From Plantactinospora sp. BC1 (GTDB taxonomy: Bacteria; Actinomycetota; Actinomycetes; Mycobacteriales; Micromonosporaceae), in NCBI RefSeq assembly GCF_003030345.1, contig NZ_CP028158.1, positions 1,364,001 to 1,428,000 of the forward strand: DNA of 64,000 nt, in the 5' to 3' direction. Below are positions 59,818 through 64,000 of this stretch, piece after piece. Made by a program: the position numbers and the translations under genes. The notes below the pieces were generated by a model. It made no database searches. It was not told where the DNA came from and saw only the letters and a list, made by a program, of their open reading frames with translations. The stretch's first letter is position 1. Each line of letters opens with the position of its first letter.

Positions 59818-59937
59818 ATGACCGCAACACAGACCAGTTCAGGCGGCACCCGGCGCCTCGCCGTCGTCACGGGCGGTCTGCAAAGGAACGGCCGTCGTTC
59901 CGTCGCCCAGCGCCGTGGTGAACAACAGACCTCGTGA
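59818..59937 (+). pseudogene. Truncated SDR N-terminus
   Basis: A 39-residue ORF. GTRRLAVVTGGL is the first beta strand and start of the cofactor loop of a short-chain dehydrogenase, after which similarity ends abruptly. It follows operator copy 2, so an SDR gene once controlled from it has apparently been deleted, leaving the promoter next to the PaoABC-type operon. Confidence 0.55.
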
Positions 59938-59985
59938 TCGGCAACTCCGGCGGCGTCCGCCCGGTCCCGCTACGAAAGGCAGATC

Positions 59986-60666
59986 ATGGAAACCTCCAGT
60001 GACGAAAATGCCTCAGCCCTGACAGGCGGGGACGTCGGCCCGGAAAGCGGGGACCTCAGCCGCCGCACGTTTCTGATGTCCGTCACGGCGGCCGCGGCGG
60101 GTATGGCGGGGGCGACAGCAGGACCCGTCGCGAGTCCGGCTGTCGCCGGAACACCGCACGCCACGGCCGCCCGGGCGTACACCGTCGCCGCCGGCGCGGC
60201 GGCCGAGATCACCTTGTCGGTCAACGGGCAGCGCCACGCGGTCACAGTGGAGCCGAGGGTGACCCTGCTGGACGCGCTGCGCGAACGCCTCCACATGACC
60301 GGCACGAAAAAGGGCTGTGACCGGGGCGAGTGCGGCGCGTGCACGGTGCTGTTGGACGGTGCGCGAATCAAATCCTGCCTGACCCTGGCGGTCATGACGC
60401 AAGGCGCCGAGGTCACCACCGTGGAAGGACTGGCGCGAGGCGATGACCTGCACCCGGTACAGGAGGCATTCATCCGTCACGACGCGTTCCAGTGCGGTGC
60501 GTGCACTCCCGGTCAAATCATGTCCGCCGTGGCCTGTATCGACGAAGGCCACACAGGTTCCGAGGCCGAAATCCGGGAGTGGATGAGCGGAAACCTGTGC
60601 CGGTGCGCGGCTTACCAGAACATCGTCGCGGCTGTCGCCGACGCAGCAGAGGAGATCGGGCGGTGA
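59986..60666 (+). CDS. paoA: Aldehyde/xanthine dehydrogenase 2Fe-2S subunit with Tat leader (PaoA-like)
   Basis: FeS subunit of 226 residues. A Tat signal (LSRRTFLMSVTAAAAGMAGA, Arg pair at 26-27) directs the folded complex out of the cytoplasm, as for E. coli PaoA. Cluster ligands C111, C116 and C119 lie in GCDRGECGACT; the second cluster has FQCGACTPGQ and NLCRC. The FAD and Mo subunits follow with GTGA and ATGA overlaps. Detoxification of aromatic aldehydes is the known role of the E. coli enzyme. Confidence 0.9.
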   Translation: METSSDENASALTGGDVGPESGDLSRRTFLMSVTAAAAGMAGATAGPVASPAVAGTPHATAARAYTVAAGAAAEITLSVNGQRHAVTVEPRVTLLDALRERLHMTGTKKGCDRGECGACTVLLDGARIKSCLTLAVMTQGAEVTTVEGLARGDDLHPVQEAFIRHDAFQCGACTPGQIMSAVACIDEGHTGSEAEIREWMSGNLCRCAAYQNIVAAVADAAEEIGR

Positions 60667-61646
60667 GGGCATTCGGGTACACGGTCGCGGAAGACCCGGC
60701 CGACGCGGTACGGATCGCCGCCAGAACACCGAACTCGACGTTCATCGCCGGCGGCACCGACCTGCTCAACCTGATGCGGGACGGAGCGGAGGTTCACGAC
60801 CACCTGGTGGATGTGAGCCAGCTGGACATCAACCGGATCGCTCTCGACTCCCGGTGGCTGCGCGTTGGCGGCCTGGCCCGGATGCGGGAGGTCGCCGAGC
60901 ATTCCGGGCTGAGGCGGGCGTTCCCGGTGGTGTCGGAGGCGCTGCTAGCCTCGGCTTCCCCACAGGTACGCAACATGGCCACGATCGGCGGGAACCTGCT
61001 GCAACGCACCAGGTGCGGGTACTTCCGTGACCCGGCCTCACCGTGCAACAAGCGTACTCCCGGCAGTGGCTGCCCGGCGATCAACGGGTACAGCCGCGGG
61101 CATGCGATTCTCGGTTGCAGTGACCACTGCATCGCTACGCATCCCTCCGATCTGGCGGTGGCGCTGACGGCGCTGGACGCGTGGGTGCGTCTTCTCGGCC
61201 CTGACGGAGCCCGGGCCGTCCCCATTTCCGACTTCTACCTCCTGCCCGGGTCGACCCCGGCGAAGGAAACCGCGATGCGCAGCGAAGACCTCATCACCGG
61301 GGTGGACGTCCCACGCACGTCCCTGGCCACCCACTCGCGCTACCTGAAGCTGCGCGACCGAGCGACCTTCGAGTTCGCTGTGGTGTCCGTGGCGGCCGCG
61401 CTCCAGTTGAGAGGCGGTGTCGTGCAGGACGTGCGACTGGCGTTCGGCGGGATTGGCACCCGTCCGTGGCGGGATCCGCGCGTCGAGGCCGCGCTACGAG
61501 GCCGTCCGCTCACGGAGGCGGCGATCGACAACGCGAGCCGGGCCCTCGTCCGGGAGGCCAGGCCGTACGAGGACAACAGGTTCAAGGTCCAACTCGTTCA
61601 GCGGGCGCTGGCGAGCGCCCTCAGCGATCTCGGAGGCATGCGATGA
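60663..61646 (+). CDS. paoB: Aldehyde/xanthine dehydrogenase FAD subunit with 4Fe-4S insert (PaoB-like)
   Basis: FAD subunit of 327 residues. FIAGGTDLLNLM and ATIGGNLLQRTRC are the flavin loops; C118, C128, C137 and C156 match the extra 4Fe-4S cluster. Starts at GTG 60663. It is a clear paralogue of the protein at 3825. Confidence 0.92.
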   Translation: MRAFGYTVAEDPADAVRIAARTPNSTFIAGGTDLLNLMRDGAEVHDHLVDVSQLDINRIALDSRWLRVGGLARMREVAEHSGLRRAFPVVSEALLASASPQVRNMATIGGNLLQRTRCGYFRDPASPCNKRTPGSGCPAINGYSRGHAILGCSDHCIATHPSDLAVALTALDAWVRLLGPDGARAVPISDFYLLPGSTPAKETAMRSEDLITGVDVPRTSLATHSRYLKLRDRATFEFAVVSVAAALQLRGGVVQDVRLAFGGIGTRPWRDPRVEAALRGRPLTEAAIDNASRALVREARPYEDNRFKVQLVQRALASALSDLGGMR

Positions 61647-63799
61647 CCGAGCTGGTCGGTCAGGGCGTGGAACGGGTGGACGGCCGGGTGAAGGTCACCG
61701 GCGCGGCCCGTTACGCCGCGGACAACGAGTTGACCGACGCGCTGCACGGGTTCATGGTGATGAGCACGATCGCCCGGGGGGAAATCCTCGAGATCGACAG
61801 CCGTGCGGCGCTGGCCCACCCCGGAGTCGTGGCGGTCTACACCCACCGCGACATGCGGAGGTTCACGGTGCCGGCATTCCCGTACACCAAGGGCTTCGTG
61901 CCGATCCAGGATACCCGCATCCACCACAACGGGCAGCCGGTCGCTTACGTGGTGGCCGAAACGCTGGAGCAGGCACAGGAGGCCGCCAATCTCGTACGCG
62001 TGCGCTACCGCGCCGAGGAGGCCGTCGTACGGCTGGCAGACGCGATGGACGAAGCGTTCCTGCCGCCCGCGTTCCGTGAAAGGGAGAACGAGTACGTCCG
62101 CGGTGACGCCGAGGCAGCCCTCGGGCAGGCGCCGGTCCGGATCGAGGGGTCCTACAGCAGCCCTGTGCAGCATCACAATCCGATCGAGCCCCACACCACC
62201 ACCGCCGTCTGGAAGGACGACGAGCTGACTCTCTACGAGAGCGCACAGGGCGTCGTCTTCACCCGCATGATCGTGTCTCAAGCGTTCGGCATCACCGATC
62301 TGACCAAGGTCCGGGTGGTCTCGCCCTACCTCGGCGGAGGCTTCGGCGCCAAGGGGCCCGTCTATCCCCACACCCTGCTCACCGCGGAGGCGGCGAGGCT
62401 CGTCGGACGCCCGGTAAAGCTGGTGCTGTCCCGGGCGCAGATGTACACCTCGAACGGCCACCGTTCCGAGTTCAGTCGCCGGCTGCGGGTCGGCGCGACC
62501 CGGCAGGGTGTCCTGACCGCGATCGTCGACACCTCGACGCAACAGTTGAGCCGTACCGAGAACGGGGTCTACAACTCCAGTGATTCCACGATCAACCTTT
62601 ACACCTGCCCGAACGTCCACGTGCGGCAGATGGGCGTCAAGCTGGATCTGCACACGTCCAGCTACATGCGCTCACCCGAGACGACTGCTCACTTCGCTCT
62701 TGAGACCGCCTTGGACGAGCTCAGCTACGAGGTCGGCATCGACCCCGTGGAGGTGCGGGTACGCAACCACACCACGATCGACCCGAGCGACCACCTGCTG
62801 GAGTGCTACCGGATGGGGGCCGAGGCGTTCGGCTGGGAGCGGCGCGATCCCCGGCCGGGGTCGATGAGGCTTGGCGACGAGTACGTGGGCTGGGGCATGG
62901 CTACCGAGTTCCACAGCTTCAACTCGATCGAGTCCTTCGCCTCGCTCACCGTAGGGCTAGACGGGCGGGCGACCCTGCGGACCGCGAGCCAGGAGATCGG
63001 CACCGGCACCTACACCGTGCTGACTCAGGTCGCTGCCGATGGGCTCGGCGTACCGCTCGGCCACGTCACGACGCTGCTCGGCGACACCGAGTTTCCCCGT
63101 GCGTCGATCTCGGCGGGTTCGTCCACGATGCCCAGCGTGGTCGGTCCGGTGGATCAGGCGGCGAGGACCGCGCGAGACACCGTGGTACGTCTCGCCGTCG
63201 CCGACCCCCATTCCGATCTGTATGGCGTGCCGGCCGAGGAGGTGGTCGTGGAGGACGGTCGGCTGTACGCCCGAGGCGACCGCCGTCGCCGTGACACCTT
63301 CCGTGGCATCATGCGTCGCCGTGGCAGCGTGCTCGAGGTGCAGGGCGAAAGGCGGAACGTACCCGGACACACGTCTGGAGCAGTGTTCGTGGAGGTCCGG
63401 ATACGCCCACGGATCGGCGCGTTGCGGGTGAGCCGCGTCGTGGCCGCCTACGACGTAGGGCGGGTGCTCAACCGCCGGACCGCGCGCGGACAGGTGATCG
63501 GCGGCGTGACATGGGGCCTGGGCTTCGCGCTGATGGAGCACACGGTGGTGGATCCTCACACGGCCCGGGTCGTCAACCCCAACCTGTCCGCCTATCTGGT
63601 CCCGGTCTGCGCCGATGTCCCGTCGGTGGAAGCCCTGTTCGTCGATCGCGCGGACGACAACCACAAACCATCCCTTGGCGCACGCGGCTTTGGTGAGACA
63701 CCCGGAACAGGGGTGCCCGCGGCGATCGGCAACGCGATCTACCACGCCACCGGCCTCCGCCTCCGGGATGTCCCGTTCACCCGGGACAAATTCTTGTGA
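61643..63799 (+). CDS. paoC: Aldehyde/xanthine dehydrogenase molybdenum-binding subunit (PaoC-like)
   Basis: Catalytic Mo-cofactor subunit of 718 residues, full length. Pterin-binding segments include GVEFTRM-like QGVVFTRMIVSQAFG, YLGGGFGAKG, SYMRSPETTAHFALE and the C-terminal GARGFGETPGTGVPAAIGNAI with the catalytic Glu. The motif RSPETT where many family members have RAPG suggests a PaoC-type substrate pocket. ATG 61643 overlaps paoB. No MocA/PaoD maturation gene is seen before the window ends. Confidence 0.93.
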   Translation: MTELVGQGVERVDGRVKVTGAARYAADNELTDALHGFMVMSTIARGEILEIDSRAALAHPGVVAVYTHRDMRRFTVPAFPYTKGFVPIQDTRIHHNGQPVAYVVAETLEQAQEAANLVRVRYRAEEAVVRLADAMDEAFLPPAFRERENEYVRGDAEAALGQAPVRIEGSYSSPVQHHNPIEPHTTTAVWKDDELTLYESAQGVVFTRMIVSQAFGITDLTKVRVVSPYLGGGFGAKGPVYPHTLLTAEAARLVGRPVKLVLSRAQMYTSNGHRSEFSRRLRVGATRQGVLTAIVDTSTQQLSRTENGVYNSSDSTINLYTCPNVHVRQMGVKLDLHTSSYMRSPETTAHFALETALDELSYEVGIDPVEVRVRNHTTIDPSDHLLECYRMGAEAFGWERRDPRPGSMRLGDEYVGWGMATEFHSFNSIESFASLTVGLDGRATLRTASQEIGTGTYTVLTQVAADGLGVPLGHVTTLLGDTEFPRASISAGSSTMPSVVGPVDQAARTARDTVVRLAVADPHSDLYGVPAEEVVVEDGRLYARGDRRRRDTFRGIMRRRGSVLEVQGERRNVPGHTSGAVFVEVRIRPRIGALRVSRVVAAYDVGRVLNRRTARGQVIGGVTWGLGFALMEHTVVDPHTARVVNPNLSAYLVPVCADVPSVEALFVDRADDNHKPSLGARGFGETPGTGVPAAIGNAIYHATGLRLRDVPFTRDKFL

Positions 63800-64000
63800 C
63801 CGACCCTCATGTCGACGGAGTGGCTGGCCAGGTCTCCCGGTGGCCTGCTGACCCCGGACGCACGCGCCGTTCCTGTCCATGCCTGCCTGTCACCCGCCTC
63901 ACCACCCGCCGCCTCACGAACTGGCTCGGATCACTGGGCTTACCTGGAGTCGACCCGTCCGATCGCGTTGGCTCCGGTCGTCAGCGCCTCACGCGCCTGC
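63800..64000. other. Window end, non-coding as far as visible
   Basis: I see no supported gene, hairpin or promoter here. Confidence 0.4.

Larger units (their letters stand above)
59332..59985. other. Decayed region with two matching promoter-operator modules
   Basis: No intact gene of normal size. Two modules, each a GGGGATGTCATCCCC palindrome followed 59 bp from its centre by GACGGCATGACC, lie at 59369 and 59745. After the first ATG (59435) a frame opens with MTLARRFLDADNKVIVTVAA but it runs into the second module and has no family resemblance, so I read it as a remnant. Confidence 0.65.

Noticed and set aside
59435-59821. A 128-residue plus-strand protein
   Set aside because: It runs straight through the second operator palindrome, has erratic composition and matches no family I know; treated as a remnant.
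59986-63799. Nicotinate or CO dehydrogenase as the identity of the three-subunit enzyme
   Set aside because: The FAD subunit has the four extra cysteines and the FeS subunit the Tat leader of PaoABC-type aldehyde oxidoreductases, which fits better.

Overview
The window looks like chromosomal DNA from a high-GC actinomycete, most likely Micromonosporaceae (Micromonospora, Actinoplanes or Plantactinospora type). This rests on very high GC, strong third-position GC bias, many GTG starts, dense ATGA/GTGA gene overlaps, SARP/BTAD regulators, F420/FMN luciferase-like enzymes, DUF2188 and DUF2332 proteins, and a DPPR-synthase-like UbiA protein. The genus is inference.

Layout. 1-5777: the 5' part of an AfsR-like BTAD/NB-ARC/TPR regulator (leaves the window), then the FeS and FAD subunits of a xanthine-dehydrogenase/PaoABC-type enzyme with no molybdenum subunit beside them, and an aldo/keto reductase. 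5816-12572: a small unknown gene, a luciferase-like monooxygenase/FMN reductase pair, a DesK-type histidine kinase with its LuxR-type response regulator, and an ABC exporter. 12589-17438: a CapA-like lipoprotein and a 2-keto-3-deoxygluconate operon (kdgK, IclR regulator, eda) with a palindromic operator. 17726-21428: Bcr/CflA-type MFS pump, pentapeptide-repeat protein, ArsR-SRPBCC fusion with an operator, DUF2188 protein. 21596-28386: a minus-strand operon with DeoR regulator, PfkB kinase, mannitol-type EIIC/EIIB/EIIA, GatD-like zinc dehydrogenase, HPr and enzyme I. 28652-35015: SDR, a frameshifted unknown gene, DEAD-box helicase, methyltransferase, GH6 cellulase, TrmO-like protein.

35170-47972 is a cell-surface glycoconjugate locus: four membrane-tailed GT2 glycosyltransferases, a flippase-like membrane protein, a methyltransferase, a SARP regulator, a polysaccharide deacetylase, a 45-residue coupled ORF, a class-III aminotransferase, an NAD-dependent sugar epimerase, a UbiA/DPPR-synthase-like transferase and a membrane-anchored endonuclease/exonuclease/phosphatase-fold enzyme. 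It is the best candidate here for an undescribed pathway, probably polyprenyl-phosphate-linked sugar assembly.

48146-55664: a two-gene operon resembling the last steps of gallate/protocatechuate 4,5-cleavage (GalC-like aldolase and a frameshifted GalB-like PIG-L hydratase), then an alkanesulfonate locus (ssuD divergent from ssuACB, and a separate FMN reductase). The same palindrome-containing element lies upstream of ssuD and of the reductase. Three unrelated minisatellites sit in and around these genes.

55819-64000: tRNA-Leu(GAG) followed by a decayed serine-recombinase fragment, two XRE regulators, an SDR, degenerate DNA with two near-identical promoter-operator modules, a truncated SDR stub and a complete Tat-exported PaoABC-type aldehyde oxidoreductase. 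This has the look of an old island at a tRNA gene.
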